Below, one piece after another: positions 15,561 to 23,835 of a stretch of 41,012 nt of DNA (within the stretch, counting starts at the first letter, position 1; each line of letters starts with the position of its first letter). The stretch is from positions 1 through 41,012 of the forward strand of contig JAIETY010000079.1 in the NCBI GenBank assembly GCA_019744885.1. Reading direction: 5' to 3'. The position numbers and the translations under genes were made by a program. Under the pieces are notes generated by a model. That model saw only the letters and a program-made list of their open reading frames with translations, was not told where the DNA came from and made no database searches. Origin of the DNA: Sphingomonas sp. (lineage in GTDB: Bacteria > Pseudomonadota > Alphaproteobacteria > Sphingomonadales > Sphingomonadaceae).

Positions 15561-17710
15561 AGATTTCCGCGCTCCTCCCCGCGCCGCGTCCGGCGGACGG
15601 TAACGAGCTGTTGCCGATCGTCCAGGACGGCGTCACTCGCGGCCTCCGGCTTACGATGCTGCTCAACAGCGTCGCGGCATTGCTGCCGGCGGCGTTTCGT
15701 GGCCCTCCCGGGGGCAGCAACAACACCTATGCCCGGATCGAGGACGTCGCCATCAACGAGGTGCCCGAAGGCACCGACCTCATCTGGCTCGCGGACGAGG
15801 CCGACAGCTTCGTCGCCGACGCGACGGTCGACGCGGGCACGGTCGCTGCCGATCCCGTGAACACCGTGCGCGACTCGGGCGGTCGCGGCTTCCGCCGTCG
15901 CAACGCCGCGCTCACCGCGCTTGGACGGGTACTCGGTGCGACGCTGATCAGCGTCAGCACGGGCGCGGCCGGCGAAACCTCCCAGACGCTGGCGCAGCGG
16001 CTGGAGCTGATGCCGGTGCTGGCGACGAGCTGGGGCCTATCGAATGCCGCGACTCCGGTTCAGGCACGCGACGCCCTGCAGCGGGCGATCGACCGGACGC
16101 CGACCGGAGGCGAATGCATCGTGCCGGCCTCGATCGATCGCATCGTCCGTTGCAGCAAACTCTCCGAGGCGGTGCGCATCACTCGGCCGATGAAGGTCAC
16201 CGTTCTCGGCACGCTGCGCTCGGACAAGCATTGCGCCAATACGCCCGCCGATCTCGTCGCCGACCCCAGCTTCATGTTCGCGGTCGAAAGCGCGGGGGTG
16301 CGGTTCGACGTGCGCGGCAAGCTGTGCGGCGACGGCAGCTTCAACGATCTGAATGCCGGCGACGAGGTGGGGCTCACGATCCCCGGCCTGATCTATGTTC
16401 GCGGCGACGATTTCCGCTTCAAAGGCGCGATCGACACCGCCCCGAAGGTCGGCATTTACCTGGTTGAAAGCCGGGGCGCGCGGATCGCGGTCGATTATGT
16501 CGGCGGCCCGGTCGTTTATAACGAGGGCGTCGGCGAGGGGCCGGACGGCACCAACCAACCCCATACCGGCTATTTCGTCGTGCGCGCCTCGGGCGGCGGC
16601 GGCCATCAGATCTTCGTCCGCGCGCGGCCCGGCGGCTTGACCGGCGGCAAGCCCGTCACCGCCGTGTTTTCGGGCGGGCCGTGGGGCGCCGCCAACGGGC
16701 TTTGGCTGCGCGGCTGCGACGTCGACGTTCTGGAAAAGCTGCTCTACGGCTTTGGCATCGGGCATTACATCGATGGCGGCAAGGTCGTGAACGCCCGCCG
16801 CACCGACATCGTCCGCCTCTATGGAGACGGCCATACGGTCGAACGGCTTCAGGCCGATGACTGCAAGGCGCTCGTCACCGCCTATGACTGTAGCGATCTG
16901 CGCATCACCGGCTGCAAGGGGCGCGGGCTCACCACCACCGCGATCAACATCCAGCGTTCCGACCCGGACTATACGGGCGGCTTCCGCGGCCACGTCATCA
17001 CCGACAACGTGCTCGAGGCCGACGAGACCGTTCCGGCCGAACAGCGCGCCCAGGCGATCGCTTATTACATCGAGGGGTCCGACGCCTACGACATCGACAT
17101 CTCGGGCAACAGTGCATCGGGCTTCGGCCAGATCGTCGGCACCAGCGCCGTGTTGCTCCGCGCGGTGTTCCCCGCCACCCTCTATCGTGTCCACGCCAAC
17201 GACAATAAGCTTGGCAACGCGCGCGAGGGGATCATCTTCGATCGCTGTTCAGGCTATGAAGCGCTCGGCAACGCGCTCCACTCGATCGCTGGTGCCCCGA
17301 TCCGCACGATCAACAGCACGGGCGGCACCTTCCGCGGCAATCGCGGGCTTGGGGCGATCGGCGCGCCGGGAATCGCCGGGTTAGACCCGGCCGTCGATTC
17401 GGCGAGTGACAATCAGTGGGGCAACGAGCCGCTGGAGTTCATCGTCAACCTGGCCGCCGGCAAGACGAAGATCGATCTGCCGCGCGCCCACGTCGCGCCC
17501 CATGCCGAGTTCAGCGTCGAAGCGGTGAACGACGCCGCTTTGCTCGCCTGGGCGGAGCCGGTGCGTGCGGCGTACATCACCGATCTGGCGCTGCTCGACC
17601 CCGAAGACCGCGACGCGGCAGAAGCGGCCGGCGGGGCGGTGCGGCTGCGCACCGTCTCCGGCAACGCGTCGACCGAGCTGCGCCAGTACCGCGTCCTGAT
17701 CCGTCAGTGA
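15557..17710 (+). CDS. Tailspike with a predicted right-handed beta-helix
   Basis: A 717-aa protein with a short N-terminal attachment region (about 1-50, KISALLPAPRPADGNELLPIVQDG, as in other phage spikes). A long central stretch (about 190-600) shows the irregular repeated short strands and Asn/Gly turns typical of pectate-lyase-like beta-helices (for example VHANDNKLGNAREGIIFDRCSGYEALGN). The compact C-terminal part may trimerise. Such spikes bind and often cleave capsule or LPS. No catalytic residues can be named. The ATG (15557) overlaps the previous stop; an upstream TTG in frame is less likely. Confidence 0.75.
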   Translation: MKISALLPAPRPADGNELLPIVQDGVTRGLRLTMLLNSVAALLPAAFRGPPGGSNNTYARIEDVAINEVPEGTDLIWLADEADSFVADATVDAGTVAADPVNTVRDSGGRGFRRRNAALTALGRVLGATLISVSTGAAGETSQTLAQRLELMPVLATSWGLSNAATPVQARDALQRAIDRTPTGGECIVPASIDRIVRCSKLSEAVRITRPMKVTVLGTLRSDKHCANTPADLVADPSFMFAVESAGVRFDVRGKLCGDGSFNDLNAGDEVGLTIPGLIYVRGDDFRFKGAIDTAPKVGIYLVESRGARIAVDYVGGPVVYNEGVGEGPDGTNQPHTGYFVVRASGGGGHQIFVRARPGGLTGGKPVTAVFSGGPWGAANGLWLRGCDVDVLEKLLYGFGIGHYIDGGKVVNARRTDIVRLYGDGHTVERLQADDCKALVTAYDCSDLRITGCKGRGLTTTAINIQRSDPDYTGGFRGHVITDNVLEADETVPAEQRAQAIAYYIEGSDAYDIDISGNSASGFGQIVGTSAVLLRAVFPATLYRVHANDNKLGNAREGIIFDRCSGYEALGNALHSIAGAPIRTINSTGGTFRGNRGLGAIGAPGIAGLDPAVDSASDNQWGNEPLEFIVNLAAGKTKIDLPRAHVAPHAEFSVEAVNDAALLAWAEPVRAAYITDLALLDPEDRDAAEAAGGAVRLRTVSGNASTELRQYRVLIRQ

Positions 17711-17733
17711 GCGGCTGCTGACGGGCGCGCCGT

Positions 17734-17758
17734 TGTTGTAAAGCGCGCGCTTACAACA
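17734..17758. promoter_or_regulatory. Ogr-type late-control palindrome upstream of V
   Basis: Third copy of the 25-bp palindrome, with arms TGTTGTAA/TTACAACA complete on both sides; inner half-sites TGT-N13-ACA at 17737-17755. The centre (17746) is 57 bp from ATG 17803, the same spacing as at J. It marks a promoter for the V-W-sheath-tube-tape measure operon. Confidence 0.78.
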
Positions 17759-17802
17759 GCGCGCGCTCGCCTTGGCGCGGGCCGCTCGCCAGCGTGCCGC
17801 CG

Positions 17803-18333
17803 ATGCGCGACGATGATCTCCCCGGCCTGATCGGCAACCTGCTGCGCTATGGCACCGTCGCCTCGGTCGACGCCGCCAGCGCGCGGCTGACGGTGAAGGT
17901 CGGCGACATCGAAACCCAGCCCATCCGCTGGCTGCTCGGCCCACATGGCGCCACCCGCATGTGGTCGCTGCCCACGGTCGGCGAGCAGGTGCTGCTGCTG
18001 GCGCCCGAGGGCGATATCGAAGGCGCGATCGCGCTGCGCGGCGTCGCCTTCCAGCGCTTCCCGCCGGCGGGGAACGGCAAACGCGAGCTGATCCGCTTCG
18101 CGGATGGCGCCGAGGTCGCTTATGATCCCGAGGGCCACAAGCTCGAGGCGCTGCTCCCCGATGGCGCCACCGCGACGATCGTGGCGCCTGGCGGGATCAC
18201 GCTCGAGGCCGACGTTCTGGTCAAGGGCACGCTCACCGCCGAGACCGACGTCGTCGCCGACGGCATCAGCCTGAAGAACCACCGCCACGGCCAGGTCCAG
18301 CCGGGCAGCGGCCAATCGGGGAAGCCGGCCTGA
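17803..18333 (+). CDS. V: Baseplate spike protein (P2 gpV family)
   Basis: Central membrane-piercing spike of the baseplate. An OB-fold N-terminal part reads LLRYGTVASVDAASARLTVKVGDI and RMWSLPTVGEQVLLLAPEGDIEGAIALRGV. A beta-helix follows, and the C-terminal His-x-His (HRH in KNHRHGQVQPGS) matches the metal site of gpV tips. About 176 aa against 211 in P2. ATG 17803 is chosen; GTG 17794 is an in-frame alternative. No Shine-Dalgarno sequence precedes either. Here V and W follow the fibre genes, unlike the P2 order. Confidence 0.92.
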   Translation: MRDDDLPGLIGNLLRYGTVASVDAASARLTVKVGDIETQPIRWLLGPHGATRMWSLPTVGEQVLLLAPEGDIEGAIALRGVAFQRFPPAGNGKRELIRFADGAEVAYDPEGHKLEALLPDGATATIVAPGGITLEADVLVKGTLTAETDVVADGISLKNHRHGQVQPGSGQSGKPA

Positions 18334-18452
18334 TGCGCGAGCAGGATCGCTTCGCCACCGCGGCTTATATCGTCATCGGCTGGGCGATGATGATCGCCGT
18401 GCTGATGATGTTCGCTCTTGGCATCGCGCTCGTCCTCGGGTGGGCGCCGTGA
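18333..18452 (+). CDS. Small membrane protein between V and W
   Basis: A 39-aa ORF in which ATG overlaps the V stop (TGATG) and the stop overlaps the W start (GTGA). It has a short charged N-terminus (MREQDRFATAAY) and one long hydrophobic helix rich in Met/Ile/Leu (about 13-36). The double coupling suggests that it is translated. P2 has no such gene. Function unknown. Confidence 0.5.
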   Translation: MREQDRFATAAYIVIGWAMMIAVLMMFALGIALVLGWAP

Positions 18453-18826
18453 TCGGGGTCGACGCCACCACCGGCCGCCAGCTCGCCGGCGACGCGCATC
18501 TTGCCCAGTCGATCGGCGATATCCTGTCGACGCCGATCGGCAGCCGCGTGATCCGCCGCGACTATGGCAGCACGCTGTTCGAGCTGATCGACCAGCCGAT
18601 GAACGCGCTCGGCCGGCTGCGCCTGTTCGCCGCCACCGCCGAGGCGCTCCGCCGCTGGGAACCGCGCTTCCGCCTCACCCGCGTCGGCATCGCGCAAGCG
18701 CCGGGCGAGCTCGCCGCCGGCGGGGCCTTCACGCTCCAGCTCGAAGGGCAGCGCACCGACGATCCCGATCCCAACGCGCTCACCAAGCTCACTATCCCGC
18801 TCACCGCATTGAGGCCCGCGTCATGA
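18449..18826 (+). CDS. W: Baseplate protein W (P2 gpW family, gp25-like)
   Basis: Baseplate wedge protein of the gp25/W family. It shows the strongly conserved LAQSIGDILSTPIGSRVIRRDYGSTLFELIDQP, matching P2 gpW (SQSIGDILRTPVGSRVMRRDYGS). Length is about 125 aa against 115. GTG 18449 is chosen because it overlaps the preceding stop; GTG 18440 in frame is possible. The stop overlaps the sheath gene start. Confidence 0.93.
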   Translation: MIGVDATTGRQLAGDAHLAQSIGDILSTPIGSRVIRRDYGSTLFELIDQPMNALGRLRLFAATAEALRRWEPRFRLTRVGIAQAPGELAAGGAFTLQLEGQRTDDPDPNALTKLTIPLTALRPAS

Positions 18827-20007
18827 CCTATTTTCACGGCATTCTCGTCAACGAGCCGGTCACCGGCGTCCGCCCGATCCTGGAGAAATCCACCGCTGTG
18901 ATCGGCCTGGTCGCGACCGCGACCGCGCCCCAAGGCGCGGACACCGACGCGCTGAACGCCGCGTTCCCGGTCAACCGGCCGGTGCTGATCACCGACGTTC
19001 GCCGCGCGATCGGCCTAGCGGGCACCGGCGGCACGCTGGCCAAGGCGCTCGCGGCGATCGCCGATCAGGGCTCGCCGCTCGTCGTCGTGGTGCGGGTGGC
19101 GCCGGGGCAGAACGCGGCGGCGACCGAGCAGGCGGTGATCGGCGGCAGCGCGAACGGCCAATATCAGGGCTTGCAGGCGCTGCTCGCGGCCGAGGCGCTG
19201 GTCGGCGTGCGCCCGCGCATCCTGGGCGTGCCCGGGCTCGACAGTCAGGCGGTGGTGACCGCGCTGCTGCCCGTCGCCAAGCGGCTGCGCGGCATGATCT
19301 ACGCGGCCGCCCGCCCCCAAGCCGCCCTCGCCGCGACGATCGCCGACGCGGTCACCTATCGCGGCGAATATGGCGATCGCGAGCTGATGCTGCTCTGGCC
19401 CGACGCGACCGGCTGGGATGGCCAGGCCGTCGCCACCGCGATGGGCTTGCGCGCCGCGCTCGACGAGCGCGAGGGCTGGCACCGCGGGCTCTCCAACGTC
19501 GCGATCGCGGGGGTCACCGGGATCAACAAGGACGTGTCGTTCGACATCCGCGATTCCTCGACGGACGCGGGCGTGCTGAACGCGGATCAGGTGACGACGA
19601 TCGTTCGCATGAACGGCTATCGCTTCTGGGGCTCGCGCACCTGCGCCGACGAGCCCTATTTCGCGTTCGAAACCGCGACCCGCACCGCCCAGGCCATTCA
19701 GGACGCGATCGCCGACGCGCAGGCGACGTTCATCGATCGGCCGATGACGGTCGGCTTGGTGCGCGACATCGTCGAAACCGCCAATGCCACGCTGCGCCGC
19801 TGGACGACGCAAGGCCGGCTGATCGGTGGGCGCTGCTGGTATGATCCGGCCGCCAACCCGGCCGAGGCGCTCGCCGCCGGGCAACTGGTGATCGACTATG
19901 ATTTCACCCCTGTCGCGCCGATGGAAGCCCTCACGCTCAATCAGCGCATCACCGCCAAATATTATTCCGGCTTCGGCGACGCGCTCGCCAGCTCCGTCAC
20001 CCGCTGA
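18823..20007 (+). CDS. FI: Tail sheath protein (P2 gpFI family)
   Basis: Contractile sheath subunit, 394 aa (P2: 396). Family features: YFHGILVNEPVTGVRPI near the start, VIGLVATA, a central TYRGEYGDRELMLLWPD and the C-terminal GFRFWGSRT-type segment (here GYRFWGSRTCADEPYFAFE). ATG 18823 overlaps the W stop. It is followed by the tube gene after 20 bp. Confidence 0.96.
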   Translation: MTYFHGILVNEPVTGVRPILEKSTAVIGLVATATAPQGADTDALNAAFPVNRPVLITDVRRAIGLAGTGGTLAKALAAIADQGSPLVVVVRVAPGQNAAATEQAVIGGSANGQYQGLQALLAAEALVGVRPRILGVPGLDSQAVVTALLPVAKRLRGMIYAAARPQAALAATIADAVTYRGEYGDRELMLLWPDATGWDGQAVATAMGLRAALDEREGWHRGLSNVAIAGVTGINKDVSFDIRDSSTDAGVLNADQVTTIVRMNGYRFWGSRTCADEPYFAFETATRTAQAIQDAIADAQATFIDRPMTVGLVRDIVETANATLRRWTTQGRLIGGRCWYDPAANPAEALAAGQLVIDYDFTPVAPMEALTLNQRITAKYYSGFGDALASSVTR

Positions 20008-20027
20008 TCTAGCAAAGGACCGATAAG

Positions 20028-20537
20028 ATGGGCCTGCCGCACAAGCTCAAGAACTTCCGCATGTTCGACAACGGTAACGATTACCTCGGGCTCGTCTCCG
20101 AGGTAACGCTGCCCAAGATCGCCGAGAAGGTGGAGTCCTATCGCGGCGGCGGTATGCTCGCCGAACTTGATATCGGCATGGGCCTCGAAAAGCTCGAGAT
20201 GGAGGCGAAGCTCGGTGGCGCCATCATCAGCAAGCTTCGCGGGGTCGGTGCCGTTGGCGTGGCCGGCACCCTGATCCGCTTCGTCGGCGCGTATCAGGAA
20301 GACGGCGCCGGCGGCGTGCTCGCGGCCGAACTCACCGCGCAGGGCAAGCTGATCGAGCTCGATCCGGGCAACGCGAAGGCCGGCGACAACACCGAATGGA
20401 CGGTGAAGCACACGCTCTCCTATCTCAAATGGACGGTGAACGGCCGCGTCGAGGTCGAGATCGACGTGCTCAACAACATCTTCATTGCCGATGGGTTCGA
20501 CCGCATGGCCGAGATTCGTGCGGCGCTTCAGCAGTAA
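20028..20537 (+). CDS. FII: Tail tube protein (P2 gpFII family)
   Basis: Major tail tube subunit, 169 aa (P2: 172). It has the typical start GLPHKLKNFRMFDNGNDYLGLVSEVTLPKI, the LEKLEMEAKLGG segment and the C-terminal VKHTLSYLKWTVNGRVEVEIDVLNNIFIADG. AAAGGA lies upstream of the ATG. Order FI-FII-E-T matches P2. Confidence 0.95.
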   Translation: MGLPHKLKNFRMFDNGNDYLGLVSEVTLPKIAEKVESYRGGGMLAELDIGMGLEKLEMEAKLGGAIISKLRGVGAVGVAGTLIRFVGAYQEDGAGGVLAAELTAQGKLIELDPGNAKAGDNTEWTVKHTLSYLKWTVNGRVEVEIDVLNNIFIADGFDRMAEIRAALQQ

Positions 20538-20546
20538 GGACTTGCC

Positions 20547-20840
20547 ATGACCAAGATCGTCACCATCGAGTTGGAATCGCCGATCATCCGCGGCGATACC
20601 GAAATCAAGACGCTCCAGCTGCGCAAGCCCAAGGCCGGCGAGCTGCGCGGGCTGATCGTAGGGCAGATCGTGCAGGGTGACGCCGGAGCGATGCTTGAAT
20701 TGCTGCCCCGCATTACAATGCCGCCACTCACATCCCCCGAGGTGGAGGAGCTTGAGGCCGACGACTTTACAGCGCTGTCGAATGAGGTGGTCGGTTTTTT
20801 TATGACGCCGGCGATGCGCGCAACAGCGGGACTGACCTGA
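20547..20840 (+). CDS. E: Tail assembly chaperone gpE (P2 family)
   Basis: A 97-aa protein, the shorter product of the E/E' pair that chaperones the tape measure during tail assembly. It has the family sequence IIRGDTEIKTLQLRKPKAGELRGL and a C-terminal DFTALSNEVVGFFMTP. P2 gpE has 91 aa. The zero-frame product ends at 20840, shortly after the run of seven T where the ribosome can slip. Confidence 0.9.
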   Translation: MTKIVTIELESPIIRGDTEIKTLQLRKPKAGELRGLIVGQIVQGDAGAMLELLPRITMPPLTSPEVEELEADDFTALSNEVVGFFMTPAMRATAGLT

Positions 20841-20983
20841 TCGGCGATGTCATCGCTGACATCGCGGCGGTATTTCATTGGCCGCTTGATCAACTCACCG
20901 CGATGTCGCTCGACGAACTGCTCGCTTGGCGGCAGCGCGCGGTCGACCGGTGGAGTCGCATGAACGGTAAGGGCGATGGCTGA
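20547..20983 (+). CDS. E': gpE+E' frameshift product
   Basis: A -1 shift at T TTT TTT (20795-20801) leaves gpE and continues in the other frame to TGA 20981-20983. The extension reads YDAGDARNSGTDLIGDVIADI, then AAVFHWPLDQLTAMSLDELLAWRQRA. That is the expected E' domain, including the FHWPxxxLxxMxLxELxxW pattern of P2 E'. In P2 the E+E' fusion is made at low level by programmed -1 frameshifting and is needed for tail assembly. The product would be about 145 aa and overlaps the tape measure start. Confidence 0.88.
20795..20801 (+). promoter_or_regulatory. Programmed -1 frameshift slippery run
   Basis: Seven consecutive T in the frame GGT TTT TTT ATG allow tandem slippage of two Phe tRNAs by -1. 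The downstream -1 frame opens the whole E' domain. It is the counterpart of the P2 E slippery sequence. Confidence 0.85.
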
Positions 20984-23297
20984 CCGCAAGCTTGCAATCA
21001 CCGTAGCCTTTGGCGCCCGCGATGGCCTGCTCGCGCCTCTACGCGCGCTTACGCAAGGCGCCAAGGCTTTTAGCAACGCCACCACAGAGACGACGCGCAA
21101 GCTCGCGGCGCTAAAGACTGCCCAGTACGCGATCGGCAACTACAAAGGCGCCGAGCAGCGGTTCCGGGAGACAGCCCAAGCGCTCGATCAGGCACGACAA
21201 AAAGTCGACGCGATGCGCGATCGGATTGATGAGGCCGGCGGAACGACGCGAAAGCTGGCTGCGGAACTCAAGCGGCTGAAAGATGCTGAGACCACCCTAG
21301 CAGGGCGATTCGAGCGACAAGGCCAGGAGCTTCAACGTCTATCGCGTGGGCTTGGCGCCGCCGGCGTAGACGTTGCCCAGCTCGGAAAACATGAAGAGCG
21401 GCTGGGCCATCAAATCTACGAGACGACTAACCTACTTAAACGCCAGCAGGCGGAGCTGAAAAGGCACGCCGCAATCGAAAAAACGGCGACCAACATCCGT
21501 GCGGGTGCTGGCAAGCTGGCGATCGCCGGCGCCGTCGCCAGCACTGCAGCGATTCCTGCGCTCGGCGCAGTCGGTGACGCCCGGGAATTTCAATCGATCA
21601 TGGTAGACATTGGCCAAAAGGCGAACCTTTCGGGCGATGCAACCAAGCGAATCGCGGACAATTTGCTAAAGGTCGCGCCGAAAATCGCGCAGCTTCCGAC
21701 CGATCTCGCGCGCGGCGTCGACACCCTGGCGGGACTGGGCCTTGATCCTCAGCTCGCGGCGAAGCTTATCAGGCCGATCGGGACGGCTGCGACTGCCTAC
21801 AAGGCAGACATTGCCGACCTCTCCAACGCCACTTTTTCCTCTGTCGATAACCTAAAAGTGCCGATCGGGCAGGTGGCTCGCACGCTTGATGTAATGGCGC
21901 AGGCAGGTAAATCGGGCGCGTTCGAGCTTAAGGACATGGCGGCCCAGTTCCCGGCCCTTACTGCCGCCGCTGCCGGGCTGGGGCAGCGCGGAGTCAGCGC
22001 CGTCGCCGATCTTGCCGCTGCCGCCCAGATTACGCGCAAGGGCGCCGGAGACAGCGCCACCGCCGCCAACAACCTGCTCAATCTGCTGAATAAGATCAAC
22101 TCCAAAGAGACGGTCGACAATTTCAGCAAGTTCGGGATTAATCTCCAGACTGAGCTAAAAAAGGCTACAAAACTCGGCAAGTCGCCGATCGAAGCGATCG
22201 TCGAGCAGACACAGCGCGCGACCAAGGGCGATTTTTCAAAGCTGAGCTATCTGTTCGGAGACGCTCAGGTTCAGGCCGCGCTCCGGCCCCTGCTTTCTAA
22301 CCTTGATCTGTACCGACAAATCCGCGCCGATGCTATTAAGGCAACTGGTACGATAGAAGCGGATTTCCAAGTTCGCGTAGCCCGCGATGGCGCGGCGGCG
22401 CAGCGACGCTACAACGCTCAGCTGGAGCGGTTTCAGGTAGTGGCCGGAAACCTACTACTTCCGGCATTGACGAGGCTGCTAGAGGTTGGTGGTGACTATG
22501 CCGATAAGCTAGCCCTCTGGGCTGAGGCCAATCCGCAACTCGCACAAGCCTTGCTTTTGGTGGCCACGACGGCTGGTACCTTGCTCACGGCCGCTGCCGG
22601 TTTGGCTGGCGTATTCAGCTTCATCTTGAAACCCGCTTGGTCGATCCTCGGTTGGGCTCGTGCGATCGGCCCGCTTTTCGCCGGCCTGGCAGCCGCTATC
22701 GGGCTACCGTTGTCGGCCACGATTGCGCTCGTCGCTGCGGTGGTGGGTGCGGCTTATGTGATCTACAGCAATTGGTCGAAGATCGATAAATGGTTCCGCT
22801 CGCTCAGCTGGGCCGACGTTGGTCGTTTCCTTGCGCAGGGCCTGATCAACGGGTTCTTGGCCGTCTCGCCGATCGGCTTCTTTGTACGTTATGCGGGCCT
22901 GATCGGCAGCAAGTTTAAGAGCGTGCTAGGCATCAAATCTCCGAGCCGCGTCTTCGCGGGCATCGGCGGCAACATCATGGCTGGGCTCACCCAAGGGCTC
23001 GATCAGGGCGGCGGGGGGCCGGTGAAAAGCCTTCAGCGGCAAGCCGGCCGCCTCACCGGGGCGCTTGCCGCCTCCAGCCTTGCGGTCAGCCCCGGAAGCG
23101 CGCTAGCGGCGCGGCCTGCCGGCGGCGCTGGCGGAGGACAGGCGGTGACCGTGGGGCGCGGTCCGACAATCATCAACATCTATGCCCAGCCGGGGCAGGA
23201 TGCGCAGGCGATCGCCAGGGCGGTCGACGAACGGCTCGCCGCGCGTGATCGCGCCGCCGACGCGCGCCAGCGCGCCAGCTACCGAGACGATGCCTGA
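20976..23297 (+). CDS. T: Tail tape measure protein (P2 gpT family)
   Basis: A 773-aa tape measure (P2: 815), whose length sets tail length. It has an N-terminal coiled coil (about 40-180, many Lys/Arg/Glu/Gln), the TP901-type tape measure core at about 190-420 (FQSIMVDIGQKANLSGDATKRIADNL), and a hydrophobic region with several membrane-like helices at about 520-600. The SPSRVFAGIGGNIMAGLTQGL segment near 655 is typical of the family. The ATG lies inside the end of E'. The first two thirds have a lower GC share and more varied third positions than neighbouring tail genes. Confidence 0.92.
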   Translation: MADRKLAITVAFGARDGLLAPLRALTQGAKAFSNATTETTRKLAALKTAQYAIGNYKGAEQRFRETAQALDQARQKVDAMRDRIDEAGGTTRKLAAELKRLKDAETTLAGRFERQGQELQRLSRGLGAAGVDVAQLGKHEERLGHQIYETTNLLKRQQAELKRHAAIEKTATNIRAGAGKLAIAGAVASTAAIPALGAVGDAREFQSIMVDIGQKANLSGDATKRIADNLLKVAPKIAQLPTDLARGVDTLAGLGLDPQLAAKLIRPIGTAATAYKADIADLSNATFSSVDNLKVPIGQVARTLDVMAQAGKSGAFELKDMAAQFPALTAAAAGLGQRGVSAVADLAAAAQITRKGAGDSATAANNLLNLLNKINSKETVDNFSKFGINLQTELKKATKLGKSPIEAIVEQTQRATKGDFSKLSYLFGDAQVQAALRPLLSNLDLYRQIRADAIKATGTIEADFQVRVARDGAAAQRRYNAQLERFQVVAGNLLLPALTRLLEVGGDYADKLALWAEANPQLAQALLLVATTAGTLLTAAAGLAGVFSFILKPAWSILGWARAIGPLFAGLAAAIGLPLSATIALVAAVVGAAYVIYSNWSKIDKWFRSLSWADVGRFLAQGLINGFLAVSPIGFFVRYAGLIGSKFKSVLGIKSPSRVFAGIGGNIMAGLTQGLDQGGGGPVKSLQRQAGRLTGALAASSLAVSPGSALAARPAGGAGGGQAVTVGRGPTIINIYAQPGQDAQAIARAVDERLAARDRAADARQRASYRDDA

Positions 23298-23677
23298 TGA
23301 GCCAGCTCGCCGCGCTCGGCCTTTTCGTCTTCGAATATGCCACCTGGCCGTTCGAGGAGCTTAAGCGCCGCACCGATTGGGTGTTCGCCAACAACCCCCG
23401 CGTCGGCGCGCGCGACGCGCTCCAGTTCGTCGGCCCGGGGCAGGAGCAAGTCCAGATCGCCGGCCGGCTCTGCCCGGAAGCGGCGGGCAGCTATGGCGCG
23501 ATCGAAACCCTGCGCGCGATGGCCGCGCTCGGCGACGAGCATCAGCTCGTGATGGGCAATGGCGATGTGTGGGGCAGCTTCGTGATCACCGGCATGGACG
23601 AGACGCGCAAGTTCATCCTCGACGATGGCACCCCCCGGATGATCGACTTCACCCTCGATCTGCTGCGCGCTGCATGA
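23297..23677 (+). CDS. U: Tail protein U (P2 gpU family)
   Basis: A 126-aa gpU homologue (P2: 159). Conserved pieces include GLFVFEYATWPFEELKRRTDWVFANNPRVGARDALQFVGPGQE, GDEHQLVMGNGDVWG and the C-terminal IDFTLDLLRA. The ATG overlaps the T stop and the stop overlaps the following small ORF. gpU acts late in tail assembly with gpD. Confidence 0.93.
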   Translation: MSQLAALGLFVFEYATWPFEELKRRTDWVFANNPRVGARDALQFVGPGQEQVQIAGRLCPEAAGSYGAIETLRAMAALGDEHQLVMGNGDVWGSFVITGMDETRKFILDDGTPRMIDFTLDLLRAA

Positions 23678-23835
23678 GCGCGCGCGTGGTTCACTGGCGG
23701 CCAGCACGCGGAGCGGCGATTTGTGGCGCGGGCGTGCGCTGGCAATCCTGCGAGATCACCTCCAACCGCAACCCGGATGCGGTGACATGCCGATCCTGCC
23801 GGCGCATCCTTGATCGCCGCAAGGATGCGGCGTGA
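23674..23835 (+). CDS. Small Cys-pair (zinc-knuckle-like) protein between U and D
   Basis: A 53-aa ORF coupled on both sides (ATGA with U; GTGA with D). Cys17, Cys26 and the pair in VTCRSCRRIL suggest a small metal-binding fold; the phrase NPDAVTCRSCRR recalls small phage zinc-knuckle proteins that also end in VTC-x-x-C. P2 has no equivalent between U and D. Function unknown. Confidence 0.5.
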   Translation: MSARVVHWRPARGAAICGAGVRWQSCEITSNRNPDAVTCRSCRRILDRRKDAA

